Of a stretch of 5,459 nt of DNA, positions 1 to 5,459 are shown piece after piece. The position numbers and the translations under genes were made by a program. Under the pieces are notes generated by a model that was not told the DNA's origin, did no database searches, and saw only the letters and a program-made list of their open reading frames with translations. Position 1 is the stretch's first letter; the number at the start of each line of letters is the position of its first letter. This DNA comes from Anaerolineae bacterium (lineage in GTDB: Bacteria; Chloroflexota; Anaerolineae; J102), in the NCBI GenBank assembly GCA_026992375.1, contig JALXAF010000291.1:1-5459 (forward strand). Reading direction: 5' to 3'.

Positions 1-84
1 GGGCCAGGTCCAGCGGCCAAGGCTGCAAAACTGACGAACGCTGTCTTGAACGTTGGCTCAGCAGGCCTACCTTGGTAGTTACTG

Positions 85-255
85 CGAATTTCGGATTGTG
101 CGGATTTGGGCTCAACAGGATTTCAGGGGGCATTGGCTTTACCAGACCCGCCGGATTGCGCATCCGGCTGGATGCAGAAAGCTCTCAGGGTGGATTCGCA
201 ATCCGCCCGGCATCTCACCCCCTGAAATCCAAAAGAACCCGGATTTGGAAATTCG
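85..255. repeat. Long imperfect inverted repeat (MITE/REP-like)
   Basis: Three nested pairs of arms face each other about a centre near 175. The outer pair is CGAATTTC (85-92) with GAAATTCG (248-255). The middle pair is GGATTTCAGGGGG (118-130) with its perfect 13-bp complement (218-230). The inner pair is 152-165 with 192-205, which pair over 14 positions with one mismatch. The inner arms also fold on themselves: CCGGAT/ATCCGG (151-156, 162-167) and GGATT/AATCC (192-196, 200-204), so a branched, cruciform-like structure is possible. The unpaired stretches are longer on the left side, so the arms are not a clean duplication. The motif GGATT recurs throughout. No transposase or terminal target duplication is visible. 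It could be a miniature non-autonomous element, a REP-type intergenic repeat, or a read-through-blocking structure. Confidence 0.65.
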
Positions 256-288
256 GACTTGAGATCGGAGGGCGGCGCGCCGCGTCTT

Positions 289-318
289 TTGGGCAAGACT
301 CGGCCCTGACCGTATAAT
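289..318 (+). promoter_or_regulatory. Predicted sigma70-type promoter for the YfhO-family gene
   Basis: A perfect -10 hexamer TATAAT lies at 313-318. The best -35 candidate is TTGGGC at 289-294, 18 bp upstream, which keeps only the TTG part of the consensus. Transcription would start near 325 and give a leader of about 190 nt before the ATG at 514. A perfect palindrome GCGGCGCGCCGC (272-283) lies just upstream of the -35 box, where an activator or repressor could bind; that role is inference. The AT-rich -10 stands out in a GC-rich setting. Confidence 0.55.
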
Positions 319-380
319 AGACGCTATCGGAAACAAGAAAATTATTGTTCCTGTTCGGCATCATGCTGTTGCTGGCAACG

Positions 381-457
381 ATCAATGACTAATGAACAAT
401 GATCAAAGGTGGAATCAGCGCAGTTTGCACTTTAATCATCACTCATTAATCATTGAT
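381..457. repeat. Facing heptamer repeat arrays forming a 28-bp stem
   Basis: The left arm (381-408) reads as four heptamers: ATCAATG, ACTAATG, AACAATG, ATCAAAG. The right arm (430-457) is four heptamers in the opposite sense: CTTTAAT, CATCACT, CATTAAT, CATTGAT. The reverse complement of the left arm matches the right arm at 23 of 28 positions, and all five differences are transitions. The 21-nt spacer (409-429) is also a multiple of seven. In minus-strand RNA the five differences become G-U pairs, so the stem is unbroken; in plus-strand RNA they are A-C mismatches. If the promoter at 289-318 is right, this lies in the untranslated leader of the YfhO-family gene. It recalls the short tandem heptanucleotide repeats of cyanobacterial intergenic regions, but relatedness is not shown. 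Confidence 0.75.
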
Positions 458-513
458 TCGGGCATGTTTGAGCGGAAAGCTGAGAGTCCGCCTCGCCATA
501 AGTTATTTCCTCA

Positions 514-3444
514 ATGTCTATTACCCCCAAGTCCCGCCGCCTCCGCACAGCCAACCTGCTGGCCCTGGCCGCCCTCACCCTCGCGGTGCTGGCCGTCTAC
601 GCCCGCGTCCTGTTCACGCCCCTCATCCCGGCCAGCGGCGACTTCCTCGCCTACTTCGCCCCCTACTGGGATCAACTCAACCAGGCGCTGCGAGCCGGAC
701 ATCTTCCCCTGTGGAACGACTACATCTTCGCAGGCGCGCCCTTCCAGGCCAATCCCCAGACGCAAGTCTTCTACCCCCTGCGCTGGCCCATGATCCTCTT
801 CAGCGCCGGAAAAGGGATTCTCATCACCGCAGCGCTGCACGCATGGCTGGCCGGCGTTTTCGGATACTTCTTGATCAAAAAACTGCTGGGAACAACTGAA
901 GCGACGCAAGCCGCCCTGCCCTCCCTCATCGCAGCCCTGCTCCTCTCCCTCAACGGCTGGGTGACGGGCCTGCTCCTGCATCCCAACCAGATCAGCGCCT
1001 ACCCCTGGCTCCTGGCCGCCATCCTGCTGTGGGAAAAACGCCCGCGGCCGGGACAATGGCCTCGCTGGGATCAAGCGACGCGGCGCTGGGGAATAACCAT
1101 GACCCTGTTCTGGGCCATGGCCTTCCTGGCCGGACACACCCAATCCTTCTACAACGCCGCCGTCATCTTCGGGTTATGGATTCTGGGCGACATCCTCTGG
1201 CGCAACCGCGGCCTCCACAGCCTGCGCCTCCGTCACCTCGCCCGCAGCCTCGCCGACGCCTGGCCCGTAGCCCTGGCCACGCTGCTGCTGGCGGGCCTGG
1301 TCGCAGCCGTGCAACTGCTGCCCACCCTCGAACTCTCACAACTTTCCTACCGCCAGGGAGGACTGGCCTTTCGAGAACACGCGGCCCTGAGCCTGCCCCC
1401 CTGGCGACTGGGCTTCACCCTGCTCCCCCACTACGCCCGAGACCTGGGCATGGCCCTGGGCACCGACGCTTACGGCGAATGGATGGCCTACGCGGGCGTG
1501 GCGGGCCTGATCCTCGCCCTGCTGGGCCTGCGACACCCCAACCGCCGCCTGCGATTCCTGGGCGTCTTCCTCACCCTGGCTGGCCTCCTGCTGGCCTTCG
1601 GAGCTTACGATCCCCTGGAATACCTCTTCTACCGCCTCATCCCCGGCTGGAACCTCTTCCGCGTCCCCGCCCGATTTCTGCCAGCCGCCATCCTGGGCAT
1701 CGCACTGCTGGCCGCGCTGGGAGCCCAGGAGCTAAAACAACGGGCGGAAGGGAAAGCGGAAGGGGAAAAAGAAAAAAAATGGATCATCGCCGGAGCCATC
1801 GCCCTGGGCGGACTGGCCCTGCTCACGCGCCCCAACCTGATCACAACCCTGGGCTGGGCTGCGGCCGCGGCCCCCTTCGCCCTCATCCTGTGGCCCAAAC
1901 GCCCGATCCCCAGCCTCCGCCGCCTTATCCCCCTTATCCTCTTCCTAGAACTCTACTTCGCCAGCTACGCACTGCCCATCCAGCACCCCACCGCGCCCCA
2001 GGCCCTGCAATCATGGCGCACCGCTCCCGCTCGCATCGCCGCCGAACTCGGCCCCGGGCCCCGCGGCAGCGCCTGCCGCACCGTCAGCCTCAGCACAACC
2101 ACCTGGGATCCAGGCGACCTGCACGACCTGCAGCGCATCTACGCCCCTTACCTCGACGAAAAAGCCCTGACCGACCTGATCAACGCCACCAAAGCCAAAG
2201 AAGTCATCGCCCCCAACCTGGGCGTTATCCTCCACATCCCCTCGCTGGATGGCTTTGGCGGCGGCGTCCTGCCCACCGCCCGCTTCGTCAAAGCCATGGC
2301 CCTCTTCCTGCCGCCCGAAAACATCGTAGCCGATGGCAGACTGCGCGAACAACTACACGCCATCCCCTCCGCCCGGCTGCTGGCTCCCTTCAACGTCTGC
2401 TACGTCATCGCCGACAAAAACTTCGACGCATGGCATGACGACATCTACTACGACCTGGCCTTCGGCGCCTGGCTCACCGCGGCCCAGCCCGACCTCACCA
2501 TAACCGACGCCCCCCAATTCCCCGCCAGCGGCGTGGGCCTGATCAGCCATCTCAGCCCCCAAGCCGCCTCCCTCCCCCAGGGTGAACCGGTCGCCACAAT
2601 CACCACAACATTTTATGACAACTCGATCGTCACCCTCCCCATCCGCGCGGGCATCGAAACAGCGGTCGGAGCAGACGAATCCCGCCCCCCCAAAAAGAAC
2701 GACCTTCCCGCGGTGCGCTGGCCCTACCACGCCCCAGGCCAGGACATCATCGCCGAACTAGACATCCCCGCTAAGGCCCTGCCCGCCAGCCTCTCCCAAC
2801 GCCGCATCAAAACCATCACCTTCCACCTCCTGCGAAACGACGCCCCCCTGTTCATTCGCGGCATAGCCATCTACGACCGCGCCAGCGGTTCCCACGCCAC
2901 CCCCATCGTCACCCGAGACCCCTGGCGGCGCATCCACTCGGGCGACGTCAAAATCTATCGCAACGACGCAGCCCTGCCCCGGCTCTTCACCGTCGACAAA
3001 ATACACACCGTGGCAAATCTCGACGAAGCCGTCACCGTCATGCAGGCCCCCGACTTCGACCCGGCTCACGTCGCTGTTTTAGAAGAATCCAGCGCCGTTC
3101 TCGCTCCGCAAGGCATCCCCCTGAGCTCCCCCCGGCTACAAATTCTCGAACGTCGGCCGGAGCGCCTTCACCTCCACTACCGGGCCGACGGCGATGCACT
3201 GCTCATCGTCGCCGAAGGATGGCACCCTGGCTGGCGCGCCGTTCTGGACCCGGACGCCGACAAACGCCGCGAGCTGCCCATCTTCCCCGCCGACATCTTC
3301 CTGCGGGGCGTCAGCCTGCCCGCGGGCGAACACGACCTCATCATCACCTTCCAGCCCCGCAGCCTGCGCCTGGGCGCACTCCTCAGCCTCCTCACCCTGG
3401 CGGGCCTGGCCATCCTCTGGCTTCTGCCCGCCCGCAAAGATTGA
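514..3444 (+). CDS. YfhO-family GT-C membrane protein
   Basis: This 976-residue polytopic membrane protein has YfhO-family architecture (GT-C glycosyltransferase superfamily). Family members such as B. subtilis YfhO take part in lipoteichoic acid glycosylation. The substrate here is unknown, and teichoic acid is not assumed. A helix at residues 14-34 leads into an extracytoplasmic loop with SGDFLAYFAPYWD (41-53) carrying the candidate catalytic Asp43, then PLWNDYIFAGAP (65-76). About a dozen hydrophobic segments follow up to residue 487. The family signature LFRVPARFL is at 381-389. A large extracytoplasmic part (about 490-945) contains NVCYVI (627-632) and GWHPGWRAV (902-910), and a last helix spans about 952-972. 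The start is fixed by an in-frame TAA at 499-501, and no Shine-Dalgarno sequence is evident. A Lys/Glu-rich loop (407-422) is encoded by an A-rich tract. Third positions are strongly C-rich. The family call is firm; the substrate is open. Confidence 0.9.
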   Translation: MSITPKSRRLRTANLLALAALTLAVLAVYARVLFTPLIPASGDFLAYFAPYWDQLNQALRAGHLPLWNDYIFAGAPFQANPQTQVFYPLRWPMILFSAGKGILITAALHAWLAGVFGYFLIKKLLGTTEATQAALPSLIAALLLSLNGWVTGLLLHPNQISAYPWLLAAILLWEKRPRPGQWPRWDQATRRWGITMTLFWAMAFLAGHTQSFYNAAVIFGLWILGDILWRNRGLHSLRLRHLARSLADAWPVALATLLLAGLVAAVQLLPTLELSQLSYRQGGLAFREHAALSLPPWRLGFTLLPHYARDLGMALGTDAYGEWMAYAGVAGLILALLGLRHPNRRLRFLGVFLTLAGLLLAFGAYDPLEYLFYRLIPGWNLFRVPARFLPAAILGIALLAALGAQELKQRAEGKAEGEKEKKWIIAGAIALGGLALLTRPNLITTLGWAAAAAPFALILWPKRPIPSLRRLIPLILFLELYFASYALPIQHPTAPQALQSWRTAPARIAAELGPGPRGSACRTVSLSTTTWDPGDLHDLQRIYAPYLDEKALTDLINATKAKEVIAPNLGVILHIPSLDGFGGGVLPTARFVKAMALFLPPENIVADGRLREQLHAIPSARLLAPFNVCYVIADKNFDAWHDDIYYDLAFGAWLTAAQPDLTITDAPQFPASGVGLISHLSPQAASLPQGEPVATITTTFYDNSIVTLPIRAGIETAVGADESRPPKKNDLPAVRWPYHAPGQDIIAELDIPAKALPASLSQRRIKTITFHLLRNDAPLFIRGIAIYDRASGSHATPIVTRDPWRRIHSGDVKIYRNDAALPRLFTVDKIHTVANLDEAVTVMQAPDFDPAHVAVLEESSAVLAPQGIPLSSPRLQILERRPERLHLHYRADGDALLIVAEGWHPGWRAVLDPDADKRRELPIFPADIFLRGVSLPAGEHDLIITFQPRSLRLGALLSLLTLAGLAILWLLPARKD

Positions 3445-3469
3445 CACCCTCCCCTCGATCCTGTACCAT
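3441..3469 (+). promoter_or_regulatory. Predicted promoter of the Asp23-like/scpB pair
   Basis: A perfect -35 box TTGACA (3441-3446) overlaps the TGA stop codon of the YfhO-family gene. Exactly 17 bp downstream lies TACCAT (3464-3469), which matches four of six positions of the -10 consensus, including the key TA and final T. Transcription would begin near 3476, about 38 nt before the ATG at 3514. No terminator-like hairpin is visible between the two genes, so read-through from upstream is also possible and this would be an internal, additional promoter. Confidence 0.55.
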
Positions 3470-3502
3470 TCATCCAACACCATCCTCACATCCAACTCCC
3501 CC

Positions 3503-3506
3503 AGGA
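3503..3506 (+). promoter_or_regulatory. Shine-Dalgarno site AGGA
   Basis: AGGA lies 7 nt before the ATG at 3514 and supports that start codon. It is the clearest ribosome binding site in the window; the YfhO-family gene and the first ATG of scpB lack an obvious one. Confidence 0.7.
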
Positions 3507-3513
3507 AAAACAC

Positions 3514-4071
3514 ATGAACGCCCTCAATCGCATCATCGGATTCCTCATATTTCTCATCGCCTTTCTGATCCTCATCATTCTGGCCGCAGTCCCCTTCGAG
3601 GCCCTGTCCTGGCTGCAAACCCAAATCGGGCATCTCACCCAATGGGCCCGCCAACAGCAGATGACCGCGCCCCTTCTCCTCAACCTGGGCAGAGCGGCCC
3701 TGGCCGCCATCGCCATCCTCATCGTCATCCCCCTTATGATCGCCGAACTCCCGCGCAAAAAGAAAGAGCCCGCAGTCTCCATGCGCACCGAACACGGCGA
3801 AATCCGCGTCACCGCCGACAGCATCGCCAGACGCCTGGCCTGGCATCTTGACCAACTGGCCGACGTCATCTCCGTATTCCCCATGGTCGAGCCTCGGGGC
3901 GACACCGTCAACATCAAACTGGATGTCGAAACCTCGCCCGAGATCGACCTGCCCATGAAAACCGAAGAGATCATGCTGGTCACCCGGGAGATCATCGAAC
4001 AAGACATGGGCCTGAAACTGGGCAAACTCAACGTCAACCTGCGCCACGCCCCCTACCCCGCCGAGATGTAA
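3514..4071 (+). CDS. Asp23-domain membrane protein, AmaP-like
   Basis: This 185-residue protein has two hydrophobic helices (about 7-27 and 60-78), then a basic RKKK stop-transfer patch (81-84), and a C-terminal domain of about 90 residues (90-177). That domain has the Asp23/Gls24 pattern: a HGEIRVT strand (94-100), an amphipathic helix, the strand GDTVNIKLDV (129-138), a long helix, and a closing LGKLNVNLRH strand (169-178). In Firmicutes, AmaP anchors the alkaline shock protein Asp23 to the membrane. The layout here, two helices followed by a small cytoplasmic Asp23-like domain, resembles AmaP. With the basic patch on the inside, the hairpin would leave the N-terminus and the domain cytoplasmic. 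No separate asp23 gene is visible nearby. The gene ends 16 bp before scpB, so co-transcription is likely. The family call rests on pattern recognition; the role in this organism is unknown. Confidence 0.78.
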   Translation: MNALNRIIGFLIFLIAFLILIILAAVPFEALSWLQTQIGHLTQWARQQQMTAPLLLNLGRAALAAIAILIVIPLMIAELPRKKKEPAVSMRTEHGEIRVTADSIARRLAWHLDQLADVISVFPMVEPRGDTVNIKLDVETSPEIDLPMKTEEIMLVTREIIEQDMGLKLGKLNVNLRHAPYPAEM

Positions 4072-4087
4072 TCTCCCATTTTCCACC

Positions 4088-4795
4088 ATGTCCCACGCCG
4101 ACGCCCCCAACGCCCCACAGCAAACGCCCGACGAACCGCACCCCTCCGCCAGCCAGCCAGCCGAGCAGCCTTCGGAACAGGTCGAAACGATGGCCGCAGA
4201 GACGCCCGAGGCGGAAGACGTAGCCATAGGCACTGACTACGCGCAACTCGCCAAATTCCTGGAAAGCCTGCTTTTCGTCGCTGGCGAGCCCGCGCCCATC
4301 GAACGCCTGGCCTCGGCTCTGGATTGCTCGGCCGAGGATGTCGAGCTGGCCCTGCTCATGCTGGCCGAAACTTTGCAGGAGCGGGGCATCCGCCTGCAAC
4401 GACATCACGACACAGTGCAACTGGTGACCATGCCCGAAGCCGCAGACGTCATCGAGGTCTATCTGGGCCTGGACCTGACCACTAAACTCTCGCGGGCGGC
4501 TATGGAGACCCTGGCCATCATTGCCTATCGCCAACCCGTCACCCGACCGCAGATCGAGGCGATTCGCGGCGTCAGCAGCGATGGCGTCATCCGCACCCTG
4601 CTGCATCGGGGCCTGGTGCAAGAAGTCGGGCGGATGGAAACAGCCGGGCGGCCCGTGCTCTTTGGCACCACCCCCGACTTCCTCAACTACTTCGGCATCA
4701 GCAGCCTGGAAGAGCTGCCCCCCCTGGAGGACGAGGACATGGACGCGCTCACCGAGCGCATCGAGATGATGGAAGCAGGGGAAGAAGAAGCATAG
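4088..4795 (+). CDS. scpB: Segregation and condensation protein B
   Basis: ScpB is the winged-helix (kleisin-associated, kite-type) subunit of the Smc-ScpAB condensin that compacts and segregates the chromosome. It acts as a dimer bound to ScpA on DNA in the cytoplasm. The conserved core begins near residue 50. The first winged-helix region contains LESLLFVAGEP (58-68). The second contains the hallmark LSRAAMETLAIIAYRQPVTR (134-153), then RGVSSDGVIRTLLHRG (160-175), GRPVLFGTTPDFLNYFG (187-203) and LEELP (207-211). The tail is acidic. The first roughly 48 residues are a Pro/Ala/Glu-rich low-complexity extension not typical of the core. The ATG at 4088 has no evident Shine-Dalgarno, while Met35 (ATG at 4190) has AGG 8 nt upstream (4179-4181), so a shorter 201-residue product is possible. 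scpA is not immediately upstream as it often is. Confidence 0.96.
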   Translation: MSHADAPNAPQQTPDEPHPSASQPAEQPSEQVETMAAETPEAEDVAIGTDYAQLAKFLESLLFVAGEPAPIERLASALDCSAEDVELALLMLAETLQERGIRLQRHHDTVQLVTMPEAADVIEVYLGLDLTTKLSRAAMETLAIIAYRQPVTRPQIEAIRGVSSDGVIRTLLHRGLVQEVGRMETAGRPVLFGTTPDFLNYFGISSLEELPPLEDEDMDALTERIEMMEAGEEEA

Positions 4796-4810
4796 GCGGG
4801 ATTCAAACGC

Positions 4811-4844
4811 GACAGAGCCCGGAACGAAACGTCCGGGCCCTGTC
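4811..4844. terminator. Hairpin between convergent genes, likely bidirectional terminator
   Basis: The arms GACAGAGCCCGGA (4811-4823) and TCCGGGCCCTGTC (4832-4844) pair at 12 of 13 positions around an 8-nt loop. The single mismatch (A with C on the plus strand) becomes a G-U pair on the minus strand. It begins 15 bp after the scpB stop and faces the 3' end of the minus-strand gene. No T-tract follows on either side, so it is not a classical intrinsic terminator. Position and GC-rich stem favour a transcription-stop or 3'-end-protecting role for both genes. Confidence 0.65.
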
Positions 4845-4850
4845 CTGAGA

Positions 4851-4873
4851 GATGCACCAGAGATCAGTGCATC
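4851..4873. terminator. Second hairpin in the convergent gap
   Basis: A perfect 7-bp stem, GATGCAC (4851-4857) with GTGCATC (4867-4873), encloses a 9-nt loop. It is 10 bp past the stop codon of the minus-strand gene and is reached first by transcripts of that gene. No T-tract follows. Together with the stem at 4811-4844 it forms a tandem pair of hairpins between the two convergent 3' ends. Confidence 0.45.
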
Positions 4874-4883
4874 GGCTTATCGC

Positions 4884-5459
4884 TTAGTGGGCGGGACGAT
4901 ACGTCACCATCAGCTTGGGAGCCATCGCATTGGGGTCAGCGTTCGCCGTTTCAAGGCTATCGAAGACAACGCGTCCCAGCGGCCCATCCGCGGCGATAGC
5001 AAGCTGCGGATTGCCTGGGCTATTGGCCGCGTCCCAGGCCATCACCTGATCTGTCGCGTCCAGCATCATGGGACCCATCGCCACATCTGCGGCTGGGCCG
5101 GGGTTGTAGAAATTCAAACCATCCGCGTAAGTCGCCGTTGCAGCATCGAAGGGATCCACGTTCATCACCATCAGTCGCTTGCCCAAAGCGCCTGTCTCAT
5201 AGGTGGCGTTCACAGTCAGCTCCGCATTCAGGATCTCGACGCCGGCAGGCAGAGCGCTGCGGTCGAAGGTGAGCAACACGTTATCCAGCCCGGTGGGACG
5301 CACAACCAGTTTGTGATCCCACATGTGGTTGGCGGTGGGATGACCGCCGCTCAGCCAGGTGTCGCTGGTCAGAGGCAATTCCACAGTGACGGGCGTGGGC
5401 AGCGGCTCGGGCGGCGTGTAGGTGGAAGTCATCTCGGCGGTGAAGTCCTGCGTCTTGCC
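4884..5459 (-). CDS. DNRLRE-like beta-domain surface protein, C-terminal part
   Basis: The reading frame is open to the window edge, so this is the last 191 residues of a longer protein. The ATG at 5430-5432 lies inside the frame and is probably not the true start, since codons for GKTQDFTAE precede it. Counting from the edge, residues 15-23 form a Pro/Thr-rich linker (TPPEPLPTP). A beta-rich domain then runs to the end: DTWLSGGHPTAN (33-44), NVLLTFDRSALPAGVEILNA (60-79) and a closing KLMVTYRPAH. This pattern (a D-x-W opening, an aligned strand ending in FD.S.LP.G, a final L.V.Y strand) matches DNRLRE/CBM96-type modules found in secreted or surface proteins, often in multidomain carbohydrate-related ones. 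No catalytic motif, membrane anchor or sorting signal is seen at the C-terminus. The upstream domains, signal peptide and promoter lie outside the window. Confidence 0.72.
   Translation of the reverse strand, partial: GKTQDFTAEMTSTYTPPEPLPTPVTVELPLTSDTWLSGGHPTANHMWDHKLVVRPTGLDNVLLTFDRSALPAGVEILNAELTVNATYETGALGKRLMVMNVDPFDAATATYADGLNFYNPGPAADVAMGPMMLDATDQVMAWDAANSPGNPQLAIAADGPLGRVVFDSLETANADPNAMAPKLMVTYRPAH

Larger units (their letters stand above)
1..513. other. Gene-poor upstream region with repeats and a promoter
   Basis: No coding sequence can be supported in this 513-bp stretch. The open frames that cross it run through an inverted repeat, have arginine/proline-rich composition and resemble no family. 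What it does hold, in order, is a long imperfect inverted repeat (85-255), a perfect 12-bp palindrome (272-283), a sigma70-like promoter (289-318), a small bulged hairpin near the predicted transcript start (329-336 with 345-351), a facing pair of heptamer arrays (381-457), and a short 5-bp stem (472-476 with 487-491) 22 bp before the start codon of the next gene. An in-frame TAA at 499-501 shows that the downstream gene does not extend into this region. Positions 1-78 are open in one plus-strand frame and could be the tail of an upstream gene, but nothing distinguishes it. Confidence 0.6.

Noticed and set aside
1..78. Possible C-terminal tail of an upstream plus-strand gene (25 codons open from the edge to TAG at 76-78)
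   Set aside because: Too short, no recognisable motif, and its third positions are not GC-rich like the real genes; other frames are equally open.
53..336. Small open frames on both strands upstream of the YfhO-family gene
   Set aside because: They run through the inverted repeat at 85-255, lack ribosome binding sites and have Arg/Pro-rich composition without family resemblance.
1..513. tRNA, riboswitch or CRISPR array in the upstream region
   Set aside because: No T-loop or anticodon-arm pattern, no recognised riboswitch core, and the heptamer repeats are too short and too close together for CRISPR repeats and spacers.
511..1143. 210-codon minus-strand open frame over the start of the YfhO-family gene
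   Set aside because: Antisense shadow; Gln/Gly/Glu-rich composition with no recognisable family.
1029..2438. 469-codon plus-strand open frame inside the YfhO-family gene
   Set aside because: It overlaps a clear real gene and its product is extremely Pro/Arg-rich, as expected for a shadow frame of GC-rich coding DNA.
3136..4233. 365-codon minus-strand open frame antisense to three genes
   Set aside because: It spans two gene junctions antisense to well-supported proteins, and its Gly/Asp/Glu-rich composition is typical of an antisense shadow.

Overview
The window is a GC-rich bacterial chromosome segment. Its gene content is a YfhO-family GT-C membrane protein, an Asp23-domain membrane protein, the condensin subunit ScpB and a DNRLRE-like surface module. 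Together with the C-rich codon choice, this suggests a member of the Chloroflexota (Anaerolineae/Caldilineae-like). That placement is an inference from style and content, because no marker gene is present.

Layout. Positions 1-513 hold no gene I can support. They contain a long imperfect inverted repeat (85-255), a 12-bp perfect palindrome (272-283), a likely housekeeping promoter with a perfect TATAAT (289-318), and two facing arrays of heptamer repeats (381-408 and 430-457) that would lie in the leader of the first gene. Three plus-strand genes follow: a 976-aa YfhO-family protein (514-3444), a 185-aa two-helix membrane protein with an Asp23/AmaP-like cytoplasmic domain (3514-4071), and scpB (4088-4795). 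A minus-strand reading frame (4884 to the window edge at 5459) encodes the C-terminal end of a larger secreted or surface protein with a DNRLRE-like beta domain. It converges on scpB, and two hairpins lie between the 3' ends.

How the genes relate. The Asp23-like gene and scpB are 16 bp apart and almost surely co-transcribed. A perfect TTGACA -35 box overlaps the yfhO-like stop codon and has a TACCAT box 17 bp downstream, so this pair probably has its own promoter and is not strictly dependent on yfhO read-through. scpA is not the immediate upstream neighbour here. Instead, a membrane-anchored Asp23 domain sits next to the condensin subunit. I see no defence island, CRISPR array, tRNA or complete mobile element. 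The most interesting items are the two structured repeats in the leader region and the Asp23-like/ScpB pairing.
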